Counted from the stretch's first letter, positions 28,410 through 37,471 are shown. The stretch is DNA of 64,000 nt from Verrucomicrobiota bacterium (GCA_030830965.1 JAURLX010000004.1:186001-250000); one strand, 5' to 3'. Notes: generated by a model from the sequence alone, not told the origin. Translations and numbers: made by a program.

Positions 28410-31400
28410 TCACTTCAGGGTGGCCAGGTAGGCGAAGAGGTCGGCGATCTGGCCGTCGTCGAGGCCGTCGAGCAGGCCCTCGGGCATGAGCGAGCGGCGG
28501 AGATACTTGGCTGAACGCACCTCCGCCCTGGGCACGCGTCGGTCAGGTCCGCCGGGCTGGCGGATGACGTAGGCGGTCGCGTCCTCCGAGACATAGAACG
28601 ACTCGATGACCTCGCCCGTCCTGGTCTCGATCCGGAAGATGCGGTAGGCGGCCTCGATTGCGGCGTTGGGGTCGATGATGTTGCGGATGACCGCCTCCAT
28701 CCCCATGGCGCCGGCGCCGGAGAGATTGGGGCCGATCTGACCGCCCTGCCCGTTGATCATGTGGCAGGACTGGCAGAGTGCGGCGAGCGCCCTGCCCTTC
28801 GCGGCATCGCCGCCCTTCGCGGCCAGTGCGGTGAAACGGGCCGTCTTCGATTCAAGCGCCGCGAACTGCGCGGCGTTGAGCAGCGGCGGCGCATCGGTGG
28901 TGCGCGCGATGCGGGCTCCCTTGCCCAGCTTGCCCCAGGCGGCGTCACCGGAGGAGGAAACGAACACGAGGCCGGCCGGCGCCACCTTCTCGCCGGCGAA
29001 CGTGCGGGTCATGTGCGACCGCACCTCTTCCGGCCGGCGCGCGATGTTCCAGATGCGGTATTCGGCGAGCGCGCCCTGGGTGCCGCCCTTGGGCGTCGAC
29101 CAGCCGACGGTGAGCCCGGCAAGGTCATGCCCGTGGGCGGCCTTGGCGGTGCCGGTGAGCTCGCCGTCCTGGAAGAGCCGCAGCACGCCCTGCGCGTCGC
29201 GCGTGACGGCGACGTGGGTCCAGATGCCGGATGAGACCGGCTTGGAGGAGATGACCGCGTCATGGATCTTCCCGCCCAGGTAGGCGCGGAAGAATCCGCC
29301 GGCGAAGTTGAGGTCCAGCACGCCCGGAGCGCCGAGGATACTGTCGTTGTTGTCGACCTTGCCATCCAGCCGCACCCAGGTCTCCACCGTGAACGGACCC
29401 TTGAGCGTGAGCCCGCCCCGGGCGACCGCCGTGTCCGAGCCGTCGAGCAGGAGCACGCTGCGGAAGACGCCGCCGAGCCGGGCCGAGACATCGGCGAGCT
29501 CGGGGCCGTCGCCGAGGGCGATGGCGAGCTTCTCCGCGGCGGAAGGGTCGACCTCCGCGGCGGCCACGACGCCGGAAGCCAGCGCTGCGGCCACGGCCTT
29601 GGCGCCGGCCTTGGTGCCACTGAGGCCTTCGAGCACGCCCTTGCGGTCGTTCAGGGCGAGGTCCGGATAGAGCTTCAGGGCGAGCGCAGGCGCCTCGTCG
29701 GACCGCGAGGCGACGAGCGCGTCGAGGGCGAGGCGTGACACCTCGGCTCCGGACTCGCCGATGAACGGCAGGAGGACCGAGGGCTTGGACGTGCGCAGCT
29801 GCTGGAGAGCGACGAGCACCTCCTTGCGGGCATCCTCGCGGCCGAGGAGGGCCAGGACGTCGTCCTCGAACGCGGAGAGCTGGAAGCCTCCGGTCAGCCG
29901 CACGGCCAGCGAGCGGCCGGCCGCATCCTGCGCGAGGAGCGTGCGGACCGCCTCGGCGACGACGGGGCCCACCTTGGCGGCGTCGAGGTCGGTGCGGAAG
30001 GCGAGCAGCAGCTCGACCACGCGGACGCGCACCGACGCATCGGCCAGGAGCTTGCGCAATACCGCGGCGCTCTCGGGCTGATCCAGGGTCTTCGCGACGG
30101 CGAGAAGCTCGTCCGGGCCGGGCGCGCGGGAGAGCTGGCCGACCAGTTGGGCGACGAGCGGTGCGCCGACCTTGGGGTCGAGCGCGAGCGCCGCGAACAT
30201 GCGCCCTTCGGCCGGCAGCGACCTGGCGGCGTCGTCGGCGAGGAATGCGGCGACGGCCTCGGGCTGACGCTCCAGATACATGCGCACGAGGAAGCGTTCG
30301 AACTCGCGTTCGTAGGCCACGCCGGCCTTGGCGGGCTGGCCGCGACGGTCGGGCGCCATCGGACCGTCCAGGGAGGGCCTGGCGAAAGCCATCAACGCGC
30401 CGAGCGCGGCGGACGAATGGGCCGAGGCCTCGCCCAGCGTCTTGATGGCGGCGGCGCGGACTTCCGCGTCGGGGTCGTCGGCCAACGCGGTCAGGGCGCC
30501 GAGATGGGGTGCCCAGGCGCCGACGTGCCGGATGCCGTTCACGCCCTCACGTCGGATGTTTCGGTTCGGATCGGACAGCAGACGCTGCGCGAGCGGACCG
30601 ATCTTACGCCCGTGCTCGCCCATCACCCAGAGGGCCTGGATGCGCCGTGCGGCGGGCGCGGCGGCATCGGAGGCGATCGCCGAGAGCGCGGCCTCGAGGG
30701 CCTCGCCTTCGTCGCGTCGGTCGGCGAGCGTCTGCCAGGCGAGGTGGGCGTCGGCGGCGATCTTCGAGCCCAGGCGGGCGATGAGCTCGGCGGACGGCAG
30801 TCGCGTGTAATCCGGGACCGCGGCCGGCGTGAAGCCCTTGGGGCGGATGCGCCAGATGCGGCCGGACTGCTTGTCGCGGTCGGGATGGCTGCGTGCGACC
30901 TCGTTGTGGCTGATGATCTTGTTGTACCAGTCGACCACGTAGAGGCAGCCGTCAGGACCCATCGTCATGGCGATCGGACGGAAGAAGGGGTCGTCGCAGC
31001 TTACCAGGTCGTCGAGCTTCTCGAGGCGGTAGCCCGAACCCGCGCGATGCTGGCGCACCGCGTTCACCTTGGACGTGATCGGATTGGCGACGTACATCAC
31101 CCCGTCGAAGCCCTCGGGCCAGACGCCGGCGTCGGAAAGCGCCAGCCCGCTCAGGCCCGTACCGCCCATCTTGAAGCCGGGCGCCTGCACCGGGAACGGG
31201 GGCTGGTAGGACTTCGCCAGACGATCCGCGCAGCCCGGATACCAGGCGTACTCGTGGAACGGCATCACCGGGTAGCCGAAGTCATTGGCCTCCTGGATGA
31301 AGACCTCGCCCTCGCCCGTCATGGCGAGCCCCCAGATGTTGCAGGGGCCGGTGCTGGTCGGCTCGAAGTAGCCGCCGTCCGGACGGAAGCGCGCCATGCG

Positions 31401-32678
31401 CGTGTTGGGGAAGTCCGTGACGTCGCCCTTGGTCGTGACAACCTTGCCGCTGTTGAAGGCACCCTGCGCGAGCCAGAACCAGCCCCAGGGCGCGCGGGTG
31501 AACTGGTGCGGGAAAAGGTGGCTGTCCTGGATGCCGAAGCCCGCGAGCAGGACCTCCCGTCGGTCGGCGGCGCCGTCGCCGTCGGTGTCCCGGAGGAAGA
31601 CGACGTCGTGTCCGTGCTGGACCACCGCCCCGTCCCGGTAGGGCAGCACGCCCTCGGGGATCGCGAGCCCGTCGGCGAAGACGCGCGGCTTCTGCGGGCC
31701 GGAGGCGAACGGCGTGTCGAAGACCACGACCTTGTCGCGCGCCTTCGACTTGTAGAGCGCTTCCGCGGCGGCCGGATTCTCGTTGGCGTCGACCGGATAC
31801 TCCAGTGCGGTGCTGGACCACGCCCTGCCCCGCTGATCGAACACGAGCATGATGAATTTGCCGAAGCCGTCGGACTCCTTGGCGACCAGCTCGATCGTGA
31901 ATCCCTCGGGCAACCTGAAGAGCTTCTGCTGCTCCTCCGCGGCACGCCGCACCCCCTTCACGTTGTTGTAGCTGGTGTCGCGCGACGCCGCCTTGGGCGC
32001 GGCCTTCGGCTTGGGCGCCGCCGGCTTCACCGGGGGCAGCGTGGCCCAGGTCGGCGCGCCGGGCGTCGGCGGCAGCTCCTCGATCATCACGTCCTTGGCC
32101 TGCACGGCGGCCACCCCGCCCGAATGGAGCTGGATGCCGATGCGTCCGTCCTGCGCCATGCCGGGCTCCTTCTCGACGTAGTCCTGGGCCTGCACGCCGT
32201 TGATCCAAGTGCGGATGCGGGGACCCTCGGCGCGGATGCGGTACTCGTTCCAGTCGCCCTCCTTGACCGCGGCCTTGAGCGCGGCCGCGTCGAGCACGTC
32301 GGAGATGACGCGGTTGCGGCGGCTCTCATCGTAAAGCTTGCCGTACCAGCCCGGGCCATAGTCGCACTGGTAGCCGGACATCTCCGTGCTGCCGGGCACC
32401 CGGACGCTGCGGATCTGGATTCCGCCGTTCACGAATCCGGTGCCGTTCAGCCGGACCTTCAGCGTGAGCTCGAAGTTCTGGTAGGACTTCTCGGTGGCCA
32501 GGAAGAGGTTGCTCGGCACCTTCTCGCCGTCACGCCCGCCGCGGATCTCACCCGCCTCGACCCGCCACCAGGCGGCGTCGCCCTCCCAGCCGGCTAGGCT
32601 GCGGCCGTCGAAGACGGGGACGGGGGCGGCGGAACAGGCGGCGGCGAGCAGCGACGCCAGCAGACGTGACAGGGGCAT
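28410..32678 (-). CDS. Giant secreted PVC-type protein: DUF1080, dehydrogenase beta-propeller, HEAT repeats, LamG, cytochrome c
   Basis: A 1422-residue exported protein. After a signal peptide (about residues 1-18) come: a DUF1080/3-keto-glycoside hydrolase-like concanavalin fold (about 20-205; FDGRSLAGWEG, DGRIGIQLHSGG); a Pro/Ala/Lys linker; a PVC-type membrane-bound dehydrogenase propeller (about 240-650; LPEGFTIELVA, DTDGDGAADRREVL, MGPDGCLYVVDWYNK); HEAT-like repeats (about 660-1000); a LamG-like domain (about 1110-1280; TVETWVRLDGK); and a single-heme cytochrome c with CQSCH at 1302-1306. This suggests periplasmic sugar or polymer oxidation coupled to electron transfer. The frame is open above 32678, but the start is set by the signal peptide. 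Substrate unknown. Confidence 0.85.
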   Translation of the reverse strand: MPLSRLLASLLAAACSAAPVPVFDGRSLAGWEGDAAWWRVEAGEIRGGRDGEKVPSNLFLATEKSYQNFELTLKVRLNGTGFVNGGIQIRSVRVPGSTEMSGYQCDYGPGWYGKLYDESRRNRVISDVLDAAALKAAVKEGDWNEYRIRAEGPRIRTWINGVQAQDYVEKEPGMAQDGRIGIQLHSGGVAAVQAKDVMIEELPPTPGAPTWATLPPVKPAAPKPKAAPKAASRDTSYNNVKGVRRAAEEQQKLFRLPEGFTIELVAKESDGFGKFIMLVFDQRGRAWSSTALEYPVDANENPAAAEALYKSKARDKVVVFDTPFASGPQKPRVFADGLAIPEGVLPYRDGAVVQHGHDVVFLRDTDGDGAADRREVLLAGFGIQDSHLFPHQFTRAPWGWFWLAQGAFNSGKVVTTKGDVTDFPNTRMARFRPDGGYFEPTSTGPCNIWGLAMTGEGEVFIQEANDFGYPVMPFHEYAWYPGCADRLAKSYQPPFPVQAPGFKMGGTGLSGLALSDAGVWPEGFDGVMYVANPITSKVNAVRQHRAGSGYRLEKLDDLVSCDDPFFRPIAMTMGPDGCLYVVDWYNKIISHNEVARSHPDRDKQSGRIWRIRPKGFTPAAVPDYTRLPSAELIARLGSKIAADAHLAWQTLADRRDEGEALEAALSAIASDAAAPAARRIQALWVMGEHGRKIGPLAQRLLSDPNRNIRREGVNGIRHVGAWAPHLGALTALADDPDAEVRAAAIKTLGEASAHSSAALGALMAFARPSLDGPMAPDRRGQPAKAGVAYEREFERFLVRMYLERQPEAVAAFLADDAARSLPAEGRMFAALALDPKVGAPLVAQLVGQLSRAPGPDELLAVAKTLDQPESAAVLRKLLADASVRVRVVELLLAFRTDLDAAKVGPVVAEAVRTLLAQDAAGRSLAVRLTGGFQLSAFEDDVLALLGREDARKEVLVALQQLRTSKPSVLLPFIGESGAEVSRLALDALVASRSDEAPALALKLYPDLALNDRKGVLEGLSGTKAGAKAVAAALASGVVAAAEVDPSAAEKLAIALGDGPELADVSARLGGVFRSVLLLDGSDTAVARGGLTLKGPFTVETWVRLDGKVDNNDSILGAPGVLDLNFAGGFFRAYLGGKIHDAVISSKPVSSGIWTHVAVTRDAQGVLRLFQDGELTGTAKAAHGHDLAGLTVGWSTPKGGTQGALAEYRIWNIARRPEEVRSHMTRTFAGEKVAPAGLVFVSSSGDAAWGKLGKGARIARTTDAPPLLNAAQFAALESKTARFTALAAKGGDAAKGRALAALCQSCHMINGQGGQIGPNLSGAGAMGMEAVIRNIIDPNAAIEAAYRIFRIETRTGEVIESFYVSEDATAYVIRQPGGPDRRVPRAEVRSAKYLRRSLMPEGLLDGLDDGQIADLFAYLATLK

Positions 32679-32811
32679 GGGCTCGATCGTGGCGGCGGAG
32701 CGGACGGCCTCAACCTCCGACTCCCCTTCCGTGCGCAGACCCGCCACCTTCAAACGCACACGGGGCCGCGAGCACGCTTGCGTCCGCAGGCGGAACGCCA
32801 ACTTTGTAGCC

Positions 32812-33354
32812 ATGTCGGAAATTACGCTCATCCGAGATTGTCAGGCGTCGGTGATTCCCTCCGGCGACCTCGTGGTGCTGGAGAAAGGCGCGGTCGCGCA
32901 CGTGACGCAGGCCCTCGGAGGGAACGTCACCGTACGCACGCCGATGGGGCTCTTCCGCATCGACAGCCGGGACCTCGACGCCCTCGGCGCCGAGGCCGCG
33001 GCCCGCTACGCCGCCTCGCCCTCCGACCCGGCCTCCGCCGGACCGCTGGATGAGGACGCCCTGTGGCAAGCCCTCAAAGGGTGCTTCGACCCCGAGATCC
33101 CCGTCAACATCGTCGACCTCGGGCTCATCTACCATCTCGCGCTCACCGACGGCGCGAAAGGCAAGCGCGTGGCGGTCAAGATGACCCTCACCGCCCAGGG
33201 CTGCGGGATGGGTCCGGTCATCGCCGGCGACGCCAAGGCGAAGCTCGAGGCGCTGCCGGGCGTCGAGTCGGCCGAGGTCGAGATCGTATGGGACCCCGTG
33301 TGGAATCCGCGCATGATCTCCGAAGAAGGCCGGCAGCAGCTGGGACTGGAGTGA
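32812..33354 (+). CDS. sufT: SufT-type Fe-S assembly protein (DUF59/MIP18 family)
   Basis: A 180-residue protein with an N-terminal 75-residue extension typical of SufT and a C-terminal DUF59 domain: FDPEIPVNIVDLGLIY, then LTAQGCGMGP with the conserved Cys, and VWDPVWNPRMISEEG. It is expected to aid maturation of iron-sulfur proteins. ATG 32812 is chosen because homology begins there; the frame is open upstream. Its stop overlaps the hemW GTG start (GTGA). No other suf genes are visible. Confidence 0.88.
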   Translation: MSEITLIRDCQASVIPSGDLVVLEKGAVAHVTQALGGNVTVRTPMGLFRIDSRDLDALGAEAAARYAASPSDPASAGPLDEDALWQALKGCFDPEIPVNIVDLGLIYHLALTDGAKGKRVAVKMTLTAQGCGMGPVIAGDAKAKLEALPGVESAEVEIVWDPVWNPRMISEEGRQQLGLE

Positions 33355-34493
33355 ACGAGGCATCCGTGAGCCGCGGTACGTCGCTCTACCTCCACGTGCC
33401 CTTCTGCGCGTCGAGCTGCGACTTCTGCGCCTTCTACCAGGAGCAGCCCAAGCGGCCCGACCTCGAACGCTACCTCGCGGGCGTCGAACGCGAGCTCGAG
33501 CTGGATCCGCCCGGACGCGTCGAGACGGTCTTCTGGGGCGGCGGCACGCCCGGCCTGCTCCCCGCCGAGGACCTCGCCCGACTCGGCCGCGCGGTGACCG
33601 GGGCCGCCGGCCGGCCGGCCGAATGGACGGTCGAACTCGCGCCCTCCTCGGTGCGGGCGGACAAGCTGGCCGCGCTCAAGGAGGCCGGCGTGACGCGTGT
33701 CTCGCTCGGGGTGCAGAGCTTCGATGCTGCGACGCTCGAAGCGCTCGGCCGGCGCCATTCTCCGAAGCAGGTCGAGGAAGCCTGGGCGCTGATCGAGGAC
33801 GCCGGCTTCGCCTCCCGCAACCTGGACCTGATGTTCGCCATCCCCGGACAGGACGAGTCGCGCTGGATGGATGACCTGGAGCGGGCGGTCGACCTGGGGC
33901 CGGACCACCTCTCGACCTACTGCCTGACCTTCGAGGAAGACACGGCGATGTACGTGAAACTCTCGCAGGGGAAGGTGAAGCTCGACCCCGAGTTCGAGGC
34001 CTTCCTCTACCGGAGGACCTGGGAGCGGCTGGCCGAGCGCGGCTACGCGCAATACGAAGTGTCGAACTTCGCCCGCCCAGGAAAGGAGTGCCGGCACAAC
34101 CTCATCACCTGGGAAATGGGCGAGTGGCGCGGCTATGGTCCGTCGGCCGCGTCGCAGTGGCGGCGCGAGCGCTGGAGCAGCCCCGCCGACCTCGACGGCT
34201 GGCTGCGCGGCGTCGAGGCCGGCGCGCCCGCGCGCGAGCACGTCCGCCGGCTGAACGCATCCGACCTCCTCGCGGACTCGCTGGTGTTCGGACTGCGGAT
34301 GAACGCGGGGGTCAATCCCTTCGCCCTCGCGAAGCGGTTCGACACCGAGCTGCCCGCCGGCGTGAACGCGCTCTTCGCCGATATGGTCGAAGAAGGCCTG
34401 ATGGAGCTCGCCGGCGACCGCTTCCGCCTGACCGACGAGGGACGGCTGCGGGCCGACGCCGCCGGCGTCGCCGTGCTCGGGAAGTTCGGCTGA
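33351..34493 (+). CDS. hemW: HemW-like radical SAM protein (heme chaperone family)
   Basis: A 380-residue HemN-family radical SAM protein. The cluster motif CASSCDFCAFY (CxxxCxxC) is near residue 18, followed by VFWGGGTPGLL, VSLGVQSFD and LDLMFAIPGQ, then the HemN C-terminal domain. HemW binds heme and is not a coproporphyrinogen oxidase; short length and this motif favour HemW over HemN. GTG start at 33351 overlaps the sufT stop, so an Fe-S assembly factor is translationally coupled to an Fe-S enzyme. Confidence 0.88.
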   Translation: MNEASVSRGTSLYLHVPFCASSCDFCAFYQEQPKRPDLERYLAGVERELELDPPGRVETVFWGGGTPGLLPAEDLARLGRAVTGAAGRPAEWTVELAPSSVRADKLAALKEAGVTRVSLGVQSFDAATLEALGRRHSPKQVEEAWALIEDAGFASRNLDLMFAIPGQDESRWMDDLERAVDLGPDHLSTYCLTFEEDTAMYVKLSQGKVKLDPEFEAFLYRRTWERLAERGYAQYEVSNFARPGKECRHNLITWEMGEWRGYGPSAASQWRRERWSSPADLDGWLRGVEAGAPAREHVRRLNASDLLADSLVFGLRMNAGVNPFALAKRFDTELPAGVNALFADMVEEGLMELAGDRFRLTDEGRLRADAAGVAVLGKFG

Positions 34494-34547
34494 CCGGACC
34501 GCGTCTGGACGGTTGAAAAGGACCGGGGCGCACGCCAATCTGCCGTC

Positions 34548-34931
34548 ATGAGACGCCTCATCCTCGCAATGTTGGCCCTCGGCGCGGCCGGGGCGGCCCC
34601 CGACGCCGCGGAAGCCCAGCAGAGACCCTCCCGGAAAACCGCCAAGGAGGACTCCCCGCTCGTCCGCGCGGAGGGCATCATCCTGCCGGTCCTCCAGTTC
34701 AATGACGGCCGGCTCGACGCCGTCGCGGCCCGGCTGAGCGAGCTCTCCGCCAAGGCCGACCCCGGGGGCGTGGGCGTCAGGATCGTCTACGCCGGGCCCA
34801 AGGACGACGTCCCCGCCTGGAGCATCGACCTGCGGAACACGCCCCTGTCCCACGTGCTCAAGCTGCTCTCGCAGAGCATGGGTTACCGCACGACCGTCAA
34901 GGACGGGGCCATCCTGCTCGAACCCCGGTGA
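34548..34931 (+). CDS. Small secreted STN-like domain protein
   Basis: A 127-residue protein with a signal peptide (about residues 1-23, AEAQ) followed by one compact domain: LPVLQFNDGRLDAVAARLSE, then IDLRNTPLSHVLKLLSQSMGYR, ending DGAILLEP. This matches the secretin/TonB short N-terminal (STN) fold, normally a periplasmic module of larger outer-membrane proteins; here it is free-standing. Its stop overlaps the GTG of the DUF1080 gene. Stand-alone STN proteins are seen in Verrucomicrobia but their role is unknown to me. Confidence 0.7.
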   Translation: MRRLILAMLALGAAGAAPDAAEAQQRPSRKTAKEDSPLVRAEGIILPVLQFNDGRLDAVAARLSELSAKADPGGVGVRIVYAGPKDDVPAWSIDLRNTPLSHVLKLLSQSMGYRTTVKDGAILLEPR

Positions 34932-35656
34932 CGCGCGTCCTCCTCTCCTTGCTGGCGGCGGCGCTCATCGCGCAGGACGGTCCGCCCAAGCCCAAGCAGA
35001 CGCTGCCCGTGCCCAACGACGAGGCGGCGCTCGGCTGGCGGCCGCTCCTCGACGGGGCCACGCTCAAGGGCTGGCGCGGAGACCCCCGTTACTGGCGCTG
35101 CGAGAACGGCGCCATCGTGGGCGAGGTCACGCCGGAGACCCTGCTCAAGAACAATACCTTCCTCATCTGGGAAGGCTCGGCCCCGGGCGACTTCGAGTTC
35201 AAGGCCTCCTGCCGCATCTCGGAGAAGGGCAACAGCGGGATCAACTACCGGAGCGCGCCCGTGGAGGGGCTGCCCTTCGCCCTGACCGGACCGCAGTGCG
35301 ACATCGACGGACAGAAGCGGCACGTGGGGCAGAACTACGAGGAGCGAGGGCGCACCTTCAACGCGCTGCGCGGACAGGTCACCCGCGTCCGCCCGGGCGC
35401 GAAGGCCGAGGTGGTCGGGTCGGCGGGCGATCCGGCCGAGCTCGCCAGGACGGTGCGCGACGGAGACTGGAACGAGTATCACGTCATCGTGCGGGGCGGC
35501 GTCCAGACCCACCTCGTCAACGGGAGGGTGATGAGCGTGGTCTTCGACGACGACGCCGGTGCCCGCCACGCCGAAGGACTCATCGGGGTGCAGGTGCACG
35601 TCGGGCCGCCCATGAAGGTGGAGTTCCGCGACGTGAAGCTCAGGCTTCTGCCCTGA
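34928..35656 (+). CDS. Secreted DUF1080 protein (3-keto-glycoside hydrolase-like)
   Basis: A 242-residue exported protein: signal peptide at about residues 1-17, then a single DUF1080 concanavalin-like domain with LLDGATLKGWRGDPRYWRC, NSGINYRSAP and GDWNEYHVIVRGG. DUF1080 proteins of this group are implicated in hydrolysing 3-keto disaccharides after oxidation by a dehydrogenase. GTG start at 34928 overlaps the STN gene stop. It is a smaller relative of the N-terminal domain of the giant protein at 28410-32678. Confidence 0.82.
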   Translation: MTRVLLSLLAAALIAQDGPPKPKQTLPVPNDEAALGWRPLLDGATLKGWRGDPRYWRCENGAIVGEVTPETLLKNNTFLIWEGSAPGDFEFKASCRISEKGNSGINYRSAPVEGLPFALTGPQCDIDGQKRHVGQNYEERGRTFNALRGQVTRVRPGAKAEVVGSAGDPAELARTVRDGDWNEYHVIVRGGVQTHLVNGRVMSVVFDDDAGARHAEGLIGVQVHVGPPMKVEFRDVKLRLLP

Positions 35657-35688
35657 AGGGGTCTCCCCCGCCGCGGACGCGGCACGGA

Positions 35689-36162
35689 TCAGGCAGGGCC
35701 GCGGATCTGACGCAGGGCCTCGTAGGCACCGACGCCGCAGGCGGTCGAGAGATTCAACGACCGGGCGAGCGCGTCGTACTGGGGGATCTTGACGCTGCGG
35801 TCCGGCCCGAACCAGGCGTGCTCCTCCGGCGAAGCTCCGGCCGATTCGCAGCCGAACACCAGCCCGTCACCCACGAGGTAGCGGACGTCCCAGTGGGCGC
35901 GCGGGGCCGAGGTGGTGAACAGCCACAGGCGCTCCGGGCGCCCGGGGGCGGCGAGGAACGCCTCGAAGGAGTCGTGCTCACGCACATCAAGCCGCCGCCA
36001 GTAGTCCATCCCCGCCCGGCGCAGCTTGGCGTCATCGATCCTGAACCCGAGCGGCCGGACGAGGTGCAGGACGCAGCCCGTCACGGCGCACATGCGGCCG
36101 ACGTTGCCCGTGTTGGGGGCGATCTCCGGGCGGAGCAGGACCAGATGGAGCGGCGGACTCAC
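35689..36162 (-). CDS. trmL: tRNA (cytidine/uridine-34-2'-O)-methyltransferase
   Basis: SPOUT methyltransferase modifying the wobble ribose of tRNA-Leu. It is 157 residues with LRPEIAPNTGNVGRMCAVTG, LVFGCESAGASPE and the knot end IPQYDALARSLNLSTACGVG. I start at GTG 36162, which overlaps the smpB stop (GTGA) and directly precedes the first strand; the frame runs further upstream only as the smpB shadow. Confidence 0.9.
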   Translation of the reverse strand: MSPPLHLVLLRPEIAPNTGNVGRMCAVTGCVLHLVRPLGFRIDDAKLRRAGMDYWRRLDVREHDSFEAFLAAPGRPERLWLFTTSAPRAHWDVRYLVGDGLVFGCESAGASPEEHAWFGPDRSVKIPQYDALARSLNLSTACGVGAYEALRQIRGPA

Positions 36163-36629
36163 CGGCGGCGACGCATCGCCCGGGACATCTCCCGCTTCGC
36201 CTCGCGCTCCTTGATGTCCTGGCGACGGTCGTGCTGCTTCTTGCCCTTGGCGACGGCGATGAGGCACTTGGCCAGCCCGTGCGTGAAGTAGAGCCTGAGC
36301 GGCACGATGGCGCTGCCGCCCGATCGCACCTCGCCGCGGATGCGTTCGATTTCCGGCCGGCGCAGCAGCAGCGGGCGCGGACGGTAGGCCGCGTGGTTGT
36401 TATGGCTGCCGAAGTCGTACTCCGCGATGTGGGCGTGGTAGAGCACCGGACCGCGCGGCGTAAGGCGCACGAAGGCGTCGGCGATGTTGGCCCGGCCGGC
36501 GCGGAGCGCCTTGACCTCCGTGCCGAGCAGGACGAGTCCGGCCTCGAACGTCTGTCCGATGAAATAGTCGCGGCCGGCCTTGGGGTTGCCGACCTCGGGC
36601 GTGTCCTTCTGTTCTCGGCGCGCGGCCAT
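36159..36629 (-). CDS. smpB: SsrA-binding protein SmpB
   Basis: Binds tmRNA and brings it to stalled ribosomes. It is 156 residues with GLVLLGTEVKALRAGRANI, HIAEYDFGSHNNH (the family usually has NPxR-type loops here) and the basic tail KGKKQHDRRQDIKEREAKRE. The tmRNA gene is not in the window. Lies 42 bases after the rpoZ-like gene on the same strand; trmL overlaps it. Confidence 0.95.
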   Translation of the reverse strand: MAARREQKDTPEVGNPKAGRDYFIGQTFEAGLVLLGTEVKALRAGRANIADAFVRLTPRGPVLYHAHIAEYDFGSHNNHAAYRPRPLLLRRPEIERIRGEVRSGGSAIVPLRLYFTHGLAKCLIAVAKGKKQHDRRQDIKEREAKREMSRAMRRRR

Positions 36630-36671
36630 CAGTCGATCGTCGGCGCGGCGCGCCGGTGCCGCGCCACGTCC

Positions 36672-36917
36672 TCAGGCCTTGGACTTCTCGTCCGGGCGGA
36701 ACTCCCAGGCGAGCCTGCCCTCGATGATCTCACGGAGGGCGATGTCCTCCGGGGAGAGCTTCTCGTAGACGTCGCCGAGCAGGTGGCTGTAGACAGGAGG
36801 GGTCTGGGAGTGGTCCGCGGTGCTGCGGAGCTGCTTCACGCGCTTGGAGACGACGTTGATCAGGATGTTCGGGTCGGTGATGACCCGGCGGGCTTTCTCG
36901 AGGTATTCGTCGCGCAT
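36672..36917 (-). CDS. rpoZ: RNA polymerase omega subunit
   Basis: An 81-residue protein with ITDPNILINVVSKRVKQL and EDIALREIIEGRLAWEF, the conserved core of omega, which assists assembly of beta-prime. The hydrophilic C-terminus DEKSKA is short. Start ATG 36917 has a well-placed promoter pair upstream. It heads an rpoZ-smpB-trmL operon. Confidence 0.88.
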   Translation of the reverse strand: MRDEYLEKARRVITDPNILINVVSKRVKQLRSTADHSQTPPVYSHLLGDVYEKLSPEDIALREIIEGRLAWEFRPDEKSKA

Positions 36918-36944
36918 GGTGCTTTCCGTTGAAGGGAACCAACG

Positions 36945-36975
36945 ACCCTAGGCCGCCTCCCCCCTCTGGCAAGCG
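36945..36975 (-). promoter_or_regulatory. Candidate promoter of rpoZ-smpB-trmL
   Basis: Minus-strand CGCTTGCC at 36975-36968; TTGCCA (36972-36967), 16-base spacer, TAGGGT (36950-36945), 27 bases before the ATG. Confidence 0.5.
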
Positions 36976-37023
36976 GTATTTGGGCCGCTAAATCGCCTTC
37001 CCTGCCCGCTTTTCGGGGCTATC

Positions 37024-37030
37024 AAGGAGG
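37024..37030 (+). promoter_or_regulatory. Strong Shine-Dalgarno of dgkA
   Basis: AAGGAGG five bases before ATG 37036. It is one of few canonical ribosome-binding sites in the window and fixes this start against the in-frame ATG 37063. Confidence 0.75.
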
Positions 37031-37035
37031 AAGGC

Positions 37036-37431
37036 ATGAGCGACCCCAGGTACGGAGAGACGATGAAGTCCAAAGGCGGACTGGGACGGCTCGTGAACGC
37101 GCTCAAGTACACGTGGCAGGGGCTGCTCGCTGCGGCCAGGCACGAGGAGGCCTTCAGGCAGGAGCTCGTCGTCGTCGTGCCGCTCGCGGTCTCGGCCTGG
37201 CTGCTGCCCGGAATCCCCCTCCTGGAGAGGGCCCTGCTCTTCGGAACGTTGCTGCTGATCCTGATCGCGGAGCTCCTCAACTCGGCCATCGAGGCGAACA
37301 CCGACCACATCTCGCTGGAGCGCCACCCTCTGGCCAAGCGCGCCAAGGACATGGGCAGCGCGGCGGTCTTCTTGGCCATCCTGATCGCGGCAGCCACGTG
37401 GGCGGCCGTGATCTGGACGCGTCTCGCCTGA
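37036..37431 (+). CDS. dgkA: Diacylglycerol kinase, DgkA family
   Basis: Small integral membrane kinase phosphorylating diacylglycerol or undecaprenol. It is 131 residues with three hydrophobic segments and the catalytic stretch AELLNSAIEANTDHI followed by AKRAKDMGSAAVFLA. The N-terminal RLVNALKYTWQGLLAAARHE is the amphipathic surface helix. It converges on rpmB through a shared bidirectional terminator. Confidence 0.92.
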   Translation: MSDPRYGETMKSKGGLGRLVNALKYTWQGLLAAARHEEAFRQELVVVVPLAVSAWLLPGIPLLERALLFGTLLLILIAELLNSAIEANTDHISLERHPLAKRAKDMGSAAVFLAILIAAATWAAVIWTRLA

Positions 37432-37446
37432 ACACCCTGCCAACGG

Positions 37447-37471
37447 AAAGGCCCGCGCGAGGCGGGCCTTT
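37447..37471. terminator. Bidirectional terminator between dgkA and rpmB
   Basis: Perfect 10-base arms AAAGGCCCGC (37447-37456) and GCGGGCCTTT (37462-37471) with a 5-base loop. The A/T ends serve both directions, 15 bases after the dgkA stop and about 21 after the rpmB stop. Confidence 0.8.

Noticed and set aside
26327-28489. 720-codon plus-strand frame opposite argS
   Set aside because: Shadow of argS; repetitive Val/Gly/Glu composition without motifs.
30147-32597. 816-codon plus-strand frame opposite the giant DUF1080 protein
   Set aside because: Shadow; the minus-strand frame has clear domains and a heme motif.
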